Positions 1-9,701 of a DNA stretch of 64,000 nucleotides are shown piece after piece. Origin of the DNA: Tsuneonella amylolytica (GTDB taxonomy: Bacteria > Pseudomonadota > Alphaproteobacteria > Sphingomonadales > Sphingomonadaceae); the NCBI RefSeq assembly GCF_003626915.1, contig NZ_CP032570.1:744001-808000 (forward strand). Reading direction: 5' to 3'. Positions within the stretch are counted from its first letter, which is position 1. Every line of letters begins with the position of its first letter. The notes under the pieces were generated by a model. It was not told the origin of the DNA. It searched no databases and saw only the letters and a list, made by a program, of their open reading frames with translations. Both the position numbers and the translations under genes were made by a program.

Positions 1-1
1 C

Positions 2-643
2 GATGCGCTCGGCATCGAGACGTTCACGATCCTCGGCCACGATTGGGGCGGCGCGATCGCCTGGGGCACCGCGTTGGCGGGGCAAATGAACGGTCGCGTG
101 ACCCGCGCAGTGATCGCCAACGCGCCGCATCCCGCGATCTTCCAGGAACTGCTCTACACCAACCCGCACCAGCGCGAATCAAGTCAGTACATGCGCGGCT
201 TCCGCGATCCGGCGAACGATGCGCTGGTGAGCGAGCACGGGCTCGGCGGCATCCTGTTGCAGGAAATCAAGTGGGACAGCGGCGACGTCATGCCGCCCGA
301 AGAACGCGCCCGCCTGCTGGAAGACTGGCAGGACCGCGACGCCGCCTTCGCCATGCTCAACTGGTACCGCGCCAGCCCGATCGACGTGCCGCCGATGGAC
401 GCGCCCTTCGCGGTGCCCGAAGGCTGGACCCGCCCGCCGCTGCCCAACCTCGCCATCTCCACGCTGGTCCTCTGGGGCATGGACGACCTCGCCCTGCCGC
501 CGGACAACATCGAAGGGCTGGCGGACGTGGTCGACGACCTAACGCTGTTCGAGGTGCCGGGCAGCGGCCACTTCGTGACGTGGGAAGCGCCGGACGCGGT
601 CAACGCGGCCATCTCTCAATTTCTGGACCGGACCGGCGGTTAG
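2..643 (+). CDS. Alpha/beta hydrolase, epoxide-hydrolase-like (5' truncated)
   Basis: The gene runs in from the left edge, so the N-terminus, including any HGxP oxyanion motif, is missing. The first visible residues contain the nucleophile elbow GHDWGG, with Asp as the expected nucleophile. Further on are LNWYRA, a lid/cap motif typical of soluble epoxide hydrolases, WGMDDLALP carrying the likely charge-relay acid, and GSGHFVTWE with the catalytic His near the C-terminus. Order and spacing fit the epoxide hydrolase/haloalkane dehalogenase branch, whose members open epoxides or hydrolyse related substrates through an Asp ester. The exact substrate cannot be read from sequence. It faces the next gene tail to tail across a shared terminator. 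Confidence 0.85.
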   Translation, partial: DALGIETFTILGHDWGGAIAWGTALAGQMNGRVTRAVIANAPHPAIFQELLYTNPHQRESSQYMRGFRDPANDALVSEHGLGGILLQEIKWDSGDVMPPEERARLLEDWQDRDAAFAMLNWYRASPIDVPPMDAPFAVPEGWTRPPLPNLAISTLVLWGMDDLALPPDNIEGLADVVDDLTLFEVPGSGHFVTWEAPDAVNAAISQFLDRTGG

Positions 644-721
644 GGGACCGGCGGGCCGAACCGTCCGCCCGGCATACCTAACCGTCGGTCGGCGCGGCGC
701 TGCTTCAAAGCAACCAACGAA

Positions 722-749
722 AAAGGGCGCCCCCGCGGAGGCGCCCTTT
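722..749. terminator. Bidirectional intrinsic terminator
   Basis: A perfect 10-bp stem (AAAGGGCGCC paired with GGCGCCCTTT) encloses the 8-nt loop at 732-739. A/T runs on both flanks let it serve the upstream plus-strand hydrolase gene and the minus-strand beta-barrel gene. Confidence 0.9.
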
Positions 750-779
750 CCTCGATTTCGACCGAAAGGCCGGATCGCG

Positions 780-1613
780 TCAGAAGCGGAAGCCGGCAGT
801 CACCCGGAACGAGTGGCTGTCGAGCTTCGTGTCGGCGGGGCGCAGGTTGGTGCCGCCGCCGTTCAGCAGGAACGGGTTGGTCGCCGGCGCGGTGCCCGGT
901 CCGACCGCTACGAAGGCGTCCTCGTCCTTGTAGTTCGAATACAGGTACTCGAGACCGATCGTGAACGAGTTGCCCAGCAGGATCTCGCCGCCGCCGCCGA
1001 CCTGGTAGCCGAACTGCATGTCGTCGTTGCCGTCGGGCGTGAACGAGTTGGCGCCGTTCGTGGTCGTGAAGGTACGGTCGATGTCGGCGTAGGCTACGCC
1101 GCCGGTCGCGTACAGCAGGCCGCGACCGTCGCCCGGCGAGATGCCGAGACGCGCGCGGGCGGCGACCGAGTAATCGACACCGCGGGTGTAGGTGTAGCTG
1201 GCGGGCGTGGTGCTGAAGCTGGTCTGGCTCTCGACCGCATCGCTCTTCGCGCCTTCGACCAGCACGCCGCCGACGAACATGCCGAAGCGCTTGTCGAAGC
1301 CGACGCGCACGGCGTAGCCGAGGTCGTCGCTGTCGTTGTCGCAGCCGGCACCCGGCGCGTTGCCGTTCGCCGCGCCGACGCAGAAGCCGGGCGAGAAGGC
1401 GTTGGCGCCGGTGGTCGTGCGCACGACGTCGCCGAACGTGCCGTCACGGTTGGTGTCGAACTCCAGACCCGGACGGCCGGTGTCCACGGCGTCGAGGCCG
1501 ACGGCACCCGAAACGTAGAGGCCGTCGAACGTGGTGGGGGTGTCCTGGGCGAGCGTCGGGGTCGCCACGAGGGCGAGCGAAAGAACCGAGGCCGAAGCCA
1601 GCATCTTGATCAT
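780..1613 (-). CDS. Outer membrane beta-barrel protein
   Basis: A 277-residue exported protein. The chosen ATG at 1613 follows an AGGA ribosome site and gives a clean signal peptide (MIKMLASASVLSLALVATP, cleaved after TLAQ). An upstream in-frame start would add 33 unlikely residues. The mature part alternates polar and aromatic/hydrophobic residues with Gly/Asn/Asp-rich turns and ends in FRVTAGFRF, a terminal Phe that is the usual BAM recognition signal. Length and pattern fit the OmpA-like/OprF-type 8-10-strand barrels. Function (porin or structural protein) is not determined. The upstream region at 1614-1772 holds a 12-bp motif shared with the other porin gene in the window. Confidence 0.8.
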   Translation of the reverse strand: MIKMLASASVLSLALVATPTLAQDTPTTFDGLYVSGAVGLDAVDTGRPGLEFDTNRDGTFGDVVRTTTGANAFSPGFCVGAANGNAPGAGCDNDSDDLGYAVRVGFDKRFGMFVGGVLVEGAKSDAVESQTSFSTTPASYTYTRGVDYSVAARARLGISPGDGRGLLYATGGVAYADIDRTFTTTNGANSFTPDGNDDMQFGYQVGGGGEILLGNSFTIGLEYLYSNYKDEDAFVAVGPGTAPATNPFLLNGGGTNLRPADTKLDSHSFRVTAGFRF

Positions 1614-1707
1614 GGGAATTCCTGCAAAAGGGGTTGCGACTTTAGAACCTCCAGAACCACCCTTGGTGATACCGGTTCCGCTGCAAATGCGAACTACCGG
1701 ACGATGT

Positions 1708-1719
1708 TGCATTGCAGCA
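1708..1719 (-). promoter_or_regulatory. 12-bp motif shared with TorF-porin upstream region
   Basis: TGCTGCAATGCA on the minus strand lies about 95-106 bases upstream of the beta-barrel start. The same 12-mer, in the opposite orientation relative to the gene, lies about 108-119 bases upstream of the TorF-type porin. Here it sits in a wider inverted repeat (GTTGC-N6-GCAAC). It loosely resembles the CTGC-N3/4-GCAG sites of PhaR-type regulators, but no regulator is identified. Confidence 0.35.
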
Positions 1720-1772
1720 ACAGGGGCGGCTCGTTCACCGAGCGGGCGGCCCGGCGTCGTCTCGATGCGCTT

Positions 1773-2873
1773 TCAGGCCAGCCAGTCGATGTCCGCCCCG
1801 TGGGGATGCGACCAGGTGAGCTGGATCGCTTCCTCGCCGCCGGGCCAGTAGCGGACCTTCGTGCCGTGGCGATGCACGGTCCGGTCGGCCTCGACCGCGA
1901 TCCAGGCGAGCGGCTTGTCGGGCGTCGCCCTGGCGCCGGCGGCCTCCATCGCGGCGGTGACGCGGTCCTGCTGATCCGCCGGCACGTACTGCCAGACGAT
2001 CGAGTGCATGAGCACCCGCGTCGTTTCGGCAGCCTGCGGTCTGGCGAGCTCGGTTTCGATGAATTCGGCAGCGTTTTGGGCGCCGATTTTCGGCGGCTGC
2101 ACGTGCGCGGCGGCGATAGCGGCCTCCAGCCGTTCGAACCGGACGGTGTGCTCGGGCCAGATGTAGGCCTTCAGCCGCAACGCCTGCGCCGGGTCGGTGA
2201 GATCGACCGGGGCGATGTCGCAGCCCTTCAGGCCGGCGATCCGCACCAGCCGGTCGGGCGGCGGCGGGCCGTGCCATTCGGGTTCGAACCGCATCACCGG
2301 ATCGATCGGCCCCGCCCACACCCCGCCGAGATTGTAGGCATAGCGGTCCATCATCAGGTTGATCCCCGCGCTCGATCCGATCTCGAGACAGTCGAACACC
2401 GCCGGCAGTCCCCGGTCCGCCAGCCACAACATCGCCGCCATGAAGTTGCTCGATCGCCCCGCCTCGTTCGTCTGCGGCGGCCCGGCCAGCCAGGCCATCA
2501 GCGGCGCCTCGTGCGCGGCAATCGCGTCGCGGACCAGAGCGACATCGTCCTGCGCGGACCCGTTCGCTTTTGGCCCGCGATAGATCGGGCCGAGTTCGGG
2601 CTGCGCCCGGCTCAGCCACAGCGAGTGGATGCCGCCTGCGATCCTGAGCGGCAGCGCATCGGCGAGCGGCGCGCCCTGCCACTTGCGGATGCGATCGAGC
2701 AGCGCGCCGGGTTCGTCGCTTTCCACCAGCCGGCGCAAGGCATCCACCACCCGCGCGGTGATCGGGGCGTTGGCGGCGGTGCAATAGGCGACTTGGTTCT
2801 CGAACGAGCGGGCGACCGCGCCCTCGCCGCTCATGCCGATGTCGACCAATTCGTATTTCGGCCGCTCGTTCAT
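1773..2873 (-). CDS. DUF2332 family protein
   Basis: 366 residues starting at MNERPKYELVDIG. It is recognised by the family signature EIGSSAGINLMMDRYAYNLGG in the middle, which resembles a Rossmann methyltransferase glycine loop, and by the RVLMHSIVWQYVP segment nearer the C-terminus. Members of DUF2332 are cytosolic, about 330-370 residues, and have no established function. An SAM-dependent methyltransferase-like fold is an inference from the GxSxGxN motif only. It is divergent from hisG, with 33 bases between the two starts, so both promoters must be compressed or overlap. Confidence 0.8.
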   Translation of the reverse strand: MNERPKYELVDIGMSGEGAVARSFENQVAYCTAANAPITARVVDALRRLVESDEPGALLDRIRKWQGAPLADALPLRIAGGIHSLWLSRAQPELGPIYRGPKANGSAQDDVALVRDAIAAHEAPLMAWLAGPPQTNEAGRSSNFMAAMLWLADRGLPAVFDCLEIGSSAGINLMMDRYAYNLGGVWAGPIDPVMRFEPEWHGPPPPDRLVRIAGLKGCDIAPVDLTDPAQALRLKAYIWPEHTVRFERLEAAIAAAHVQPPKIGAQNAAEFIETELARPQAAETTRVLMHSIVWQYVPADQQDRVTAAMEAAGARATPDKPLAWIAVEADRTVHRHGTKVRYWPGGEEAIQLTWSHPHGADIDWLA

Positions 2874-2906
2874 CCTTGCGTTGCCCTTTCGCTGCCCGCG
2901 CCCTAG

Positions 2907-3563
2907 ATGCGCCGCGCCGTGCAAAACCCGCCGCTGACCTTCGCCGTGCCCAAGGGGCGCATCCTCGACGAGGCGCTGCCGTTGATGGCGCGCGCAGGTC
3001 TGGTGCCCGAAGCCGGCTTTCACGACAAGGCCGACCGACGCCTCGCCTTCGCTACCGCCGACGGTGCCGCCCGCATCATCCGCGTGCGCGCGTTCGACGT
3101 CGCCACTTTCGTCGCCCACGGCGCGGCGCAGGCGGGCATCGTGGGTGCCGACGTGGTCGAGGAATTCGATTACTCCGACCTCTACGCGCCGGTGGACCTC
3201 AGCATCGGATACTGCCGCCTGTCGGTCGCGGAGCCGGCCGCCGGGGCCGCGAGCATCGACGGCAGCACGCACGTGCGCGTGGCGACCAAGTACCCCAACC
3301 TCACCCGCCGTCACTTCGAGGCGAAGGGCGTGCAGGCCGAATGCGTGAAGCTCAACGGAGCGATGGAGATCGCCCCCGAACTCGGGCTCGCAGGCCGCAT
3401 CGTCGATCTCGTATCGAGCGGCCAGACGCTGAAGGACAACGGGCTCGTCGAAACGGCGCGGATCATGGAGATCACCGCCCGGCTGATCGTCAACCGCGCC
3501 GCGCTCAAGACCGATCCGCGCGTCGGTGCACTCGTCGAACGCTTCCGCGAGTTGGCCGCATGA
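2907..3563 (+). CDS. hisG: ATP phosphoribosyltransferase, short form
   Basis: Catalyses the first step of histidine synthesis, joining ATP and PRPP to give phosphoribosyl-ATP. At 218 residues it is the short HisG(S) form, lacking the C-terminal regulatory domain. This form normally works as a hetero-octamer with HisZ, which is not in this window. The N-terminal [17 protein letters not shown] and the periplasmic-binding-protein-like body are typical. Near the C-terminus is the conserved [15 protein letters not shown], part of the PRPP loop region. Its stop codon overlaps the hisD start by 4 bases (ATGA), so the two are probably translationally coupled. Confidence 0.95.
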   Translation: MRRAVQNPPLTFAVPKGRILDEALPLMARAGLVPEAGFHDKADRRLAFATADGAARIIRVRAFDVATFVAHGAAQAGIVGADVVEEFDYSDLYAPVDLSIGYCRLSVAEPAAGAASIDGSTHVRVATKYPNLTRRHFEAKGVQAECVKLNGAMEIAPELGLAGRIVDLVSSGQTLKDNGLVETARIMEITARLIVNRAALKTDPRVGALVERFRELAA

Positions 3564-4849
3564 AGCGCCTCGACATCACCGATCCCGGCTTCGCGACGGC
3601 CTTCCGCCGGATCGTCGAGGACCGGCGCACCAGCGACGACGGCGTAGCGCAGGGCGTGACCGACATCCTCGCGCGCGTCCGCGCCCGGGGCGATGCCGCG
3701 CTCGCCGAATACACCCAGCGGTTCGACGACCACCAGCTGACCCACGAAGGCGACTGGCGGATCGATCTCGCCGAATGCCGCACCGCGTTCGAGGGGCTGG
3801 AGCCGATCTTGCGCGATGCGCTCGTCCTCGCCGCGGACCGCATCCGCGCCTTCCACGAAGGGCAGTTGCCGCAGGACCGCGACATGACCGACACTGCCGG
3901 CGTGCGGCTCGGCTCGCGCTGGCGGCCGGTGGATGCCGCCGGCCTTTACGTGCCCGGCGGACGGGCGGCCTATCCCTCCTCGCTGCTCATGAACGCTATC
4001 CCCGCCAAGGTCGCCGGGGTCGAGCGGCTGGCCGTCGTCACCCCCACCCCGCGCGGGGTGACCAATCCGCTGGTGCTGGCCGCCGCGCACGTCGTGGGCG
4101 TGGACGAGATCTGGTGCATCGGCGGGGCGCAGGCGGTGGCCGCGCTCGCCTACGGCACCGAACGCATCGCCCGCGTCGACGTGATCACCGGCCCCGGCAA
4201 CGCCTGGGTGGCGGAGGCCAAGCGCCAGCTTTACGGCGTGGTCGGCATCGACATGGTCGCCGGCCCCAGCGAAATCCTCGTCATCGCGGACGGCCTGAAC
4301 GATCCCGACTGGATCGCCGCCGACCTGCTGAGCCAGGCCGAGCACGACCCCGACGCGCAATCGATCCTCATCACCGACGATGCCGCCTTCGCCGAGCAGG
4401 TGGAGGATCGCGTGGACGTCACTTGCGCGATGCTGTCGACCGGCAAGGTTGCGCGCCAGAGTTGGGACGATCACGGCGTGATGATCGTCGTCGAACGGCT
4501 GGAACAGGCGGTGGAACTCGCCAACGCGCTTGCCGCCGAACACATCGAGCTGGCGGTCGCCGAGCCCGCGCCGTTCGTGGACGGTATCCGCCACGCAGGC
4601 TCGATCTTCGTCGGGCGGATGGCGCCCGAGGCGGTCGGCGATTACGTCGCCGGGCCCAACCACGTCCTTCCGACCGGGCGCCGCGCGCGCTTTTCCAGCG
4701 GGCTGTCGGTGCTCGACTTCATGAAGCGTACGAGCGTGATCGAGCCGGGCGAGGCAGGCTTCCGCGCCATCGGTCCCGCCGCCGCCGCGCTCGCGCATGC
4801 CGAGGGTCTGCCCGCCCACGCCCTTTCCATCGAGACACGACTGAAATGA
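3560..4849 (+). CDS. hisD: Histidinol dehydrogenase
   Basis: Catalyses the last two NAD-dependent oxidations, L-histidinol to L-histidine. 429 residues, the normal length. Visible family blocks are [14 protein letters not shown], the glycine-rich [31 protein letters not shown], and the zinc/catalytic region [13 protein letters not shown]. The C-terminal block [14 protein letters not shown] is also conserved. The start ATG at 3560 overlaps the hisG stop, and its own stop overlaps the nusB start by the same ATGA arrangement. No other his genes are nearby; hisG-hisD-nusB is a recurrent alphaproteobacterial arrangement. Confidence 0.96.
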   Translation: MKRLDITDPGFATAFRRIVEDRRTSDDGVAQGVTDILARVRARGDAALAEYTQRFDDHQLTHEGDWRIDLAECRTAFEGLEPILRDALVLAADRIRAFHEGQLPQDRDMTDTAGVRLGSRWRPVDAAGLYVPGGRAAYPSSLLMNAIPAKVAGVERLAVVTPTPRGVTNPLVLAAAHVVGVDEIWCIGGAQAVAALAYGTERIARVDVITGPGNAWVAEAKRQLYGVVGIDMVAGPSEILVIADGLNDPDWIAADLLSQAEHDPDAQSILITDDAAFAEQVEDRVDVTCAMLSTGKVARQSWDDHGVMIVVERLEQAVELANALAAEHIELAVAEPAPFVDGIRHAGSIFVGRMAPEAVGDYVAGPNHVLPTGRRARFSSGLSVLDFMKRTSVIEPGEAGFRAIGPAAAALAHAEGLPAHALSIETRLK

Positions 4850-5301
4850 ACAGCAACCTCCGCTCACAGGCCCGCTCGACCGCGCGCCTTGCCGCCGTCC
4901 AGGCGCTTTACCAGCAGCAGATGGAAGGCACCGGTACCGCGCGCCTGCTCGACGAGTTTCACCTCCACCGGCTCGGCATGGAAGACGAGGAGACCGAAGC
5001 CGAATTCGCGGACGCCGAAGTCGATTTCTTCGACGATCTGGTGACCGGCACCCTCGCCCGGCGCGACGAGATCGACGCGCTCGTCGGCGGCAAGCTTGCC
5101 AGCGGCTGGACCGTCGCCCGCCTCGACAAGACGATGCTGCAGATCCTGCGGGGCGGCACCTACGAACTCATCGCCCGGCCCGACGTGCCGGTCGCCGCCG
5201 CGATCAGCGAGTGGGTGGACGTGGCCAAGGCGTTCTTCGACGACCGCGAGGCGAAGTTCGTGAACGGCGTGCTCGACGCGGTGGCCAAGAGCGCTCGCTG
5301 A
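4846..5301 (+). CDS. nusB: Transcription antitermination protein NusB
   Basis: 151 residues, all-helical RNA-binding factor that with NusE (S10) binds boxA to prevent premature termination on rRNA operons. Hallmarks: the basic N-terminus SQARSTARLAAVQALYQQQ, and the C-terminal SEWVDVAKAFFDDREAKFVNGVLDAVA, the conserved NusB helix pair. It carries a mid-protein acidic stretch (DEETEAEFADAEVDFFDD) common in alphaproteobacterial NusB. It overlaps hisD at its start and the presumed thiL start at its end, so it sits in the middle of a four-gene coupled unit. Confidence 0.95.
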   Translation: MNSNLRSQARSTARLAAVQALYQQQMEGTGTARLLDEFHLHRLGMEDEETEAEFADAEVDFFDDLVTGTLARRDEIDALVGGKLASGWTVARLDKTMLQILRGGTYELIARPDVPVAAAISEWVDVAKAFFDDREAKFVNGVLDAVAKSAR

Positions 5302-6176
5302 ACGGCGAGTTCGCCTTCGTCAAGGCGCTGCGCCGTCTCGCGGCGCATCCGGCGGCGCGCAACCTCGACGACGATGCCGCGGTCCTCGAGATCGGCGCCG
5401 AGACCCTCGTCCTCACCCACGATGCGATGGTCGAAGGCGTCCACTGGCTGCCCGGACAGGACATGGCCGACGTCGCGTGGAAGCTCGTCGCCACGAACCT
5501 GTCGGATCTGGCGGCCAAGGGGGCGATGCCGGTGGGCGTGCTGCTCGGCCATATGCTGGGCGACGGGGACGACCGCTTCCTGGCAGGGATCGAAGAGGTG
5601 CTGGGCGAATACGATGTCCCGCTGCTGGGCGGCGACACGGTGTCCGGCGGCCCGCCGCGCGCACTGGGGTTGACCGCCATCGGGCGCGCCAACCACATCC
5701 CGGTTCCGTCGCGCGCCGGTGCGATGCCCGGAGACGATCTTTGGCTAGCCGGCAGCGTCGGTGCTGCGATGCTTGGGTTCGAAGTCCTCCGCAGCGGAGG
5801 CGGCGACGACAGCACCGCCTATCGCCGCCCCCGCCCGCTCCTGACGGAAGGGCATGCGCTCGCTCCGCTGGTTACGGCGATGATGGACGTGTCCGACGGG
5901 TTGCTGCTCGACGCGTCCCGACTCGCACATGCGAGCGGGGCGACGATCGACCTCGACCGCGGCGCTGTTCCCCTCGCCTGTCCCGAAGAGCGCCGCGACG
6001 ACGCGCTGCGCTGGGGCGACGATTACGCGCTGCTGTTTACCCTTCCCCCCGGTACCATCCCGCCGGTCGCGGCGCATCGGATCGGCAGCGTTGGACCCTC
6101 GTCCGGGCACCGGCTTCTGATCGACGGAAAGCCGCCCGCGCCGGGCGACCGGCTCGGCTACAGCCACGCGGGCTGA
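5298..6176 (+). CDS. thiL: Thiamine-monophosphate kinase
   Basis: Phosphorylates thiamine monophosphate to the cofactor thiamine pyrophosphate. It shows the PurM-like fold motifs NLDDDAAVLEIG near the N-terminus, LTHDAMVEGVHW, TNLSDLAAKGAMP, LLGGDTVSG and MDVSDGLLLDASRL. Homologues begin essentially at the LNGEFAFVKALRR segment. The only in-frame start there is CTG at 5298, overlapping the nusB stop as CTGA, the same geometry as the two ATGA junctions upstream. The alternative GTG at 5211 would add 29 Arg/Gly-rich residues read out of frame through nusB. I therefore favour a rare CTG start giving about 292 residues. The product call is firm, the start is inferred. Confidence 0.9.
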   Translation: MNGEFAFVKALRRLAAHPAARNLDDDAAVLEIGAETLVLTHDAMVEGVHWLPGQDMADVAWKLVATNLSDLAAKGAMPVGVLLGHMLGDGDDRFLAGIEEVLGEYDVPLLGGDTVSGGPPRALGLTAIGRANHIPVPSRAGAMPGDDLWLAGSVGAAMLGFEVLRSGGGDDSTAYRRPRPLLTEGHALAPLVTAMMDVSDGLLLDASRLAHASGATIDLDRGAVPLACPEERRDDALRWGDDYALLFTLPPGTIPPVAAHRIGSVGPSSGHRLLIDGKPPAPGDRLGYSHAG

Positions 6177-6290
6177 CCCCTTTCACAGCCCTTCGGTTTG
6201 GCACTTGCCAGTCCGACTCGCCGCCTTATACCTTTCGCATTACGCTGCCCGTCAGAGGCGGCGATCATCAGGGAATGGGAGGGGACGTTC

Positions 6291-8447
6291 GTGGACCTTG
6301 TTCTGATTTCAATTGTCCTGGGGGCGCTGGCGGTCGTTTACGGTTTCGTCACCAGCCGCCAGGTGCTGGGCGCAAGCGCCGGCAACGCGAAAATGCAGGA
6401 AATCGCCGCCGCCATCCAGGAAGGCGCGCAGGCCTACCTCAAGCGGCAATACACCACGATCGCCATCGTCGGCGTCGTCGTCGCGGTGCTCGTCGGGCTG
6501 TTCCTCGGGCCGATCTCGGCCATCGGCTTCGTGCTCGGCGCAATCCTGTCGGGCGTGGCGGGCTTCATCGGCATGAACATCTCCGTACGCTCAAACGTCC
6601 GCACCGCGCAGGCCGCCTCGACCGGGCTGCAGGAAGGCCTGACGATGGCGTTCCGCGCGGGCGCGATCACCGGCATGCTGGTGGCGGGCCTCGCACTGCT
6701 CGCGATCGCCGTGTTCTTCTGGGTCCTCGTCAACGCGATGGGGCTGGCGGCGAACAGCCGTGCGGTGGTCGACGCGCTCGTCGCGCTGGCCTTCGGTGCC
6801 TCGCTCATCTCGATCTTCGCGCGCCTGGGCGGCGGCATCTTCACCAAGGCCGCCGACGTCGGCGCCGACCTCGTGGGCAAGGTGGAAGCCGGCATTCCCG
6901 AAGACGATCCGCGCAACCCGGCGGTCATCGCGGACAACGTGGGCGACAACGTCGGCGACTGCGCCGGCATGGCGGCCGACCTGTTCGAGACCTACGTCGT
7001 GACCGTGGGCGCCACGATGGTGCTCACCGCGCTGCTCCTCAAGGGCCTCGGCGACCTGTTGCTGCCGATGATGAGCCTGCCGCTGCTGATCGGCGGCGCG
7101 TGCATCCTGACATCGATCATCGGCACGTATTTCGTCCGCCTCGGCGGGGGCAAGAACGTGATGGGCGCGATGTACAAGGGCTTCCTCGTCACCGCGGTCC
7201 TTTCGATCCCGCTGATCTGGCTCTGCATCGAGACCGCGATCGGCACTGGCACGGAAATCACCCGCAGCCTCGCGGATGTCAGCGCCGGTCAGCCAACCGC
7301 GGAAGAAGGCCTCGCCGAACAGGTCGTCACCTTCACCGGCATGGACCTGTTCTGGTGCTCGCTGCTCGGCCTCGTCATCACCGGGCTGATCATCTGGATC
7401 ACCGAGTATTACACCGGCACCAATTACCGCCCGGTGCGCTCGATCGCCAAGTCGTCGGAAACCGGCCACGGCACCAACGTGATCCAGGGCCTCGCGATCA
7501 GCATGGAAGCGACCGCGCTGCCCACGCTGGTGATCGTGGCGGGCATCGTCATCGCCTACCAGCTCGCCGGCCTCATCGGCATCGCCTACGCGGCGACCGC
7601 GATGCTGGCGCTCGCGGGCATGGTCGTGGCGCTCGACGCCTACGGCCCGGTCACCGACAACGCCGGAGGCATCGCCGAAATGGCGGGCCTCGACGACAGC
7701 GTGCGCGAGAAGACCGACCTGCTCGACGCGGTGGGGAACACCACCAAGGCGGTGACCAAGGGCTACGCGATCGGATCGGCCGGCCTCGCCGCGCTGGTGC
7801 TGTTCGCCGCCTACACCACCGACCTCGGCGAGTTCTTCCCGAACCTCGACGTCGATTTCAGCCTGGAGAACCCATACGTCATCGTCGGTCTCCTGCTGGG
7901 CGCGCTGCTGCCCTACCTGTTCGGTTCGATGGGTATGACCGCCGTCGGCCGTGCGGCGGGCGACGTCGTCGTCGATGTGCGCGAACAGTTCAAAGCGAAC
8001 CCGGGCATCATGACCTACGAGACGAAGCCCGACTATGCGCGCACTGTCGACCTCGTCACCAAGGCGGCAATCAAGGAGATGATCGTCCCCTCGATGCTGC
8101 CGGTGCTGGCGCCGATCGTGGTCTACTTCGTCATCACCGCGATCGCGGGCCAGGCCAACGGCTTCGCGGCGCTGGGCGCGCTACTGCTGGGCGTGATCGT
8201 GGGCGGGCTGTTCGTCGCGCTGTCGATGACCGCCGGCGGCGGCGCGTGGGACAATGCGAAGAAGTACATCGAGGACGGCAACCACGGCGGCAAGGGCTCC
8301 GAAGCCCACAAGGCCGCGGTGACCGGCGATACCGTGGGCGATCCCTACAAGGACACCGCGGGCCCGGCCGTGAACCCGATGATCAAGATCACCAACATCG
8401 TGGCCCTGTTGTTGCTGGCGGCACTGGCCGCCGGCGGCGCCGGCTGA
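6291..8447 (+). CDS. hppA: Membrane-bound proton-translocating pyrophosphatase
   Basis: 718 residues, polytopic (about 16 helices), pumping H+ across the membrane at the cost of pyrophosphate. The GTG start at 6291 has a strong GGGAGGGG ribosome site; a longer frame to 6198 lacks one. The pyrophosphate site is visible as [20 protein letters not shown] followed by [13 protein letters not shown], and the C-terminal acidic/lysine motif as [18 protein letters not shown]. The subtype marker reads [10 protein letters not shown] with Lys486 and Thr489, the residues characteristic of K+-independent H+-PPases; K+-dependent enzymes have Ala at the first position. It sits 114 bases after thiL and is closed by a strong terminator, so probably has its own promoter. 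Confidence 0.97.
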   Translation: MDLVLISIVLGALAVVYGFVTSRQVLGASAGNAKMQEIAAAIQEGAQAYLKRQYTTIAIVGVVVAVLVGLFLGPISAIGFVLGAILSGVAGFIGMNISVRSNVRTAQAASTGLQEGLTMAFRAGAITGMLVAGLALLAIAVFFWVLVNAMGLAANSRAVVDALVALAFGASLISIFARLGGGIFTKAADVGADLVGKVEAGIPEDDPRNPAVIADNVGDNVGDCAGMAADLFETYVVTVGATMVLTALLLKGLGDLLLPMMSLPLLIGGACILTSIIGTYFVRLGGGKNVMGAMYKGFLVTAVLSIPLIWLCIETAIGTGTEITRSLADVSAGQPTAEEGLAEQVVTFTGMDLFWCSLLGLVITGLIIWITEYYTGTNYRPVRSIAKSSETGHGTNVIQGLAISMEATALPTLVIVAGIVIAYQLAGLIGIAYAATAMLALAGMVVALDAYGPVTDNAGGIAEMAGLDDSVREKTDLLDAVGNTTKAVTKGYAIGSAGLAALVLFAAYTTDLGEFFPNLDVDFSLENPYVIVGLLLGALLPYLFGSMGMTAVGRAAGDVVVDVREQFKANPGIMTYETKPDYARTVDLVTKAAIKEMIVPSMLPVLAPIVVYFVITAIAGQANGFAALGALLLGVIVGGLFVALSMTAGGGAWDNAKKYIEDGNHGGKGSEAHKAAVTGDTVGDPYKDTAGPAVNPMIKITNIVALLLLAALAAGGAG

Positions 8448-8477
8448 CACACGCACCAGTCGTTCACGGATAACGCG

Positions 8478-8509
8478 AGGCCCGTCCCGTTTTCGAACGG
8501 GGCGGGCCT
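8478..8509 (+). terminator. Intrinsic terminator after hppA
   Basis: 14-bp stem (8478-8491 with 8496-8509, one G-U pair) and a TTCG tetraloop, followed by TTTGC. It lies 31 bases after the hppA stop. Confidence 0.88.
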
Positions 8510-8562
8510 TTGCATGTGCGCGTTAAATCTTCCCTCAGCGATATGCCGTATGGGCGGCCGCG

Positions 8563-9696
8563 ATGGAGCATCCGGTCCGGCCATACGACGTGCGTGATCC
8601 GCGGGCGGACCTTCTCGAGGTGCGCCCGTGGCGCTCGCCGCCCGGCGGCTCCGGATGGGATGGGCTCGCGGTCCGCGCTTCCGAACCCAACCCGTTCGCC
8701 GAACGATGGTGCCTGGCGCCCGCACTCGCGGCGTTCGACGCGGCGGGCGGCGCGATGCTGGCGCACTACACCGTCGGCGGCGAGACCACGGGCATCGTCC
8801 CCCTCGCCCGGTCGGCCCGTTACGACCGCTATCCGCTGCCGCACATCGGAAACTGGCTGCATGCCAACGCCTTCCTCGGCACCCCGCTCGTCGCCGCGGG
8901 GCACGAGCACGGGTTCTGGCAGGCGCTGCTGCAATGGGCCGACGACAACGCCGGTCGCGCGCTGTTCCTTCATTTCGAAGGGCTCGCCGCCGAAGGTCCG
9001 CTGTTTGCCGCCTTGCGCGACGTATGCACCGCACAGGGGCGGGCCCGGGCCATCGTCCACCGTCACGACCGCGCGCTTCTGCGATCCGATCTTTCGCCCG
9101 AGGCCTATTTCGAAGGATCGATGAGCGCGAAGAAGCGCAAGGAACTGCGCCGCCAGGCCAACCGCCTGGCCGACGAAGGGACCGTTGCCTTCGAGCGCCG
9201 GGAGGATGCCGCCGGGCTCGATCGCTGGACCGCCGAATTCCTCGCGCTCGAGGCGGCGGGGTGGAAAGGGGCCCAAGGCTCGGCAATGGCGAGCGATCCC
9301 GCCAAGGCCCGCTTCTTCGCCGATGCGCTCGCCGGTGCCGCCGCCGCCGGCAAACTGGAACGGATCGCGATCCGGCTCGACGGCCGGCCGATCGCGATGC
9401 TGGCCAATTTCCTCGCCCCGCCCGGCGCGTTCAGTTTCAAGACCGCCTACGACGAAGGGCTCGCGCGGTTTTCGCCCGGCGTCCTCCTGCAGCGCGAGAA
9501 CCTCGCGTTGCTCTCCCGCCGCGATATCGCGTGGACCGATAGCTGCGCCGCGCCCGACCACCCGATGATCGAGCGCATCTGGCGGGAAAAGCGCACGATC
9601 GTGCGCACCAGCATCGCCATCGGCGGCCGCGGCCGCCGCGCGCTCGCATCCGCTATCTTCGCCGCCGAGACGCGCGGCCAATCCCGGGGACAGTAA
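8563..9696 (+). CDS. GNAT family N-acetyltransferase, BioF2/CelD-like
   Basis: 377 residues, soluble. The central and C-terminal part (from SMSAKKRKELRRQANRL to the GVLLQRENLALLSRR segment) matches the Acetyltransf_6 type of GNAT domain found in cellulose-biosynthesis CelD-like and FemAB-like proteins. The pieces FLALEAAGWKG, RFFADAL, ERIAIRLDGRPIAML and FKTAYDEGLARFSPG occur in the expected order. These enzymes move an acyl group from CoA to an amine, but the acceptor is unknown. It is separated by only 5 bases from the JmjC-like gene and the two probably form an operon. Confidence 0.8.
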   Translation: MEHPVRPYDVRDPRADLLEVRPWRSPPGGSGWDGLAVRASEPNPFAERWCLAPALAAFDAAGGAMLAHYTVGGETTGIVPLARSARYDRYPLPHIGNWLHANAFLGTPLVAAGHEHGFWQALLQWADDNAGRALFLHFEGLAAEGPLFAALRDVCTAQGRARAIVHRHDRALLRSDLSPEAYFEGSMSAKKRKELRRQANRLADEGTVAFERREDAAGLDRWTAEFLALEAAGWKGAQGSAMASDPAKARFFADALAGAAAAGKLERIAIRLDGRPIAMLANFLAPPGAFSFKTAYDEGLARFSPGVLLQRENLALLSRRDIAWTDSCAAPDHPMIERIWREKRTIVRTSIAIGGRGRRALASAIFAAETRGQSRGQ

Positions 9697-9701
9697 CACC
9701 G

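Noticed and set aside
813-2906. 697-residue plus-strand open frame
   Set aside because: Antisense to the beta-barrel and DUF2332 genes; Arg/Gly/Val-rich composition and no known motif. A GC-rich shadow frame.
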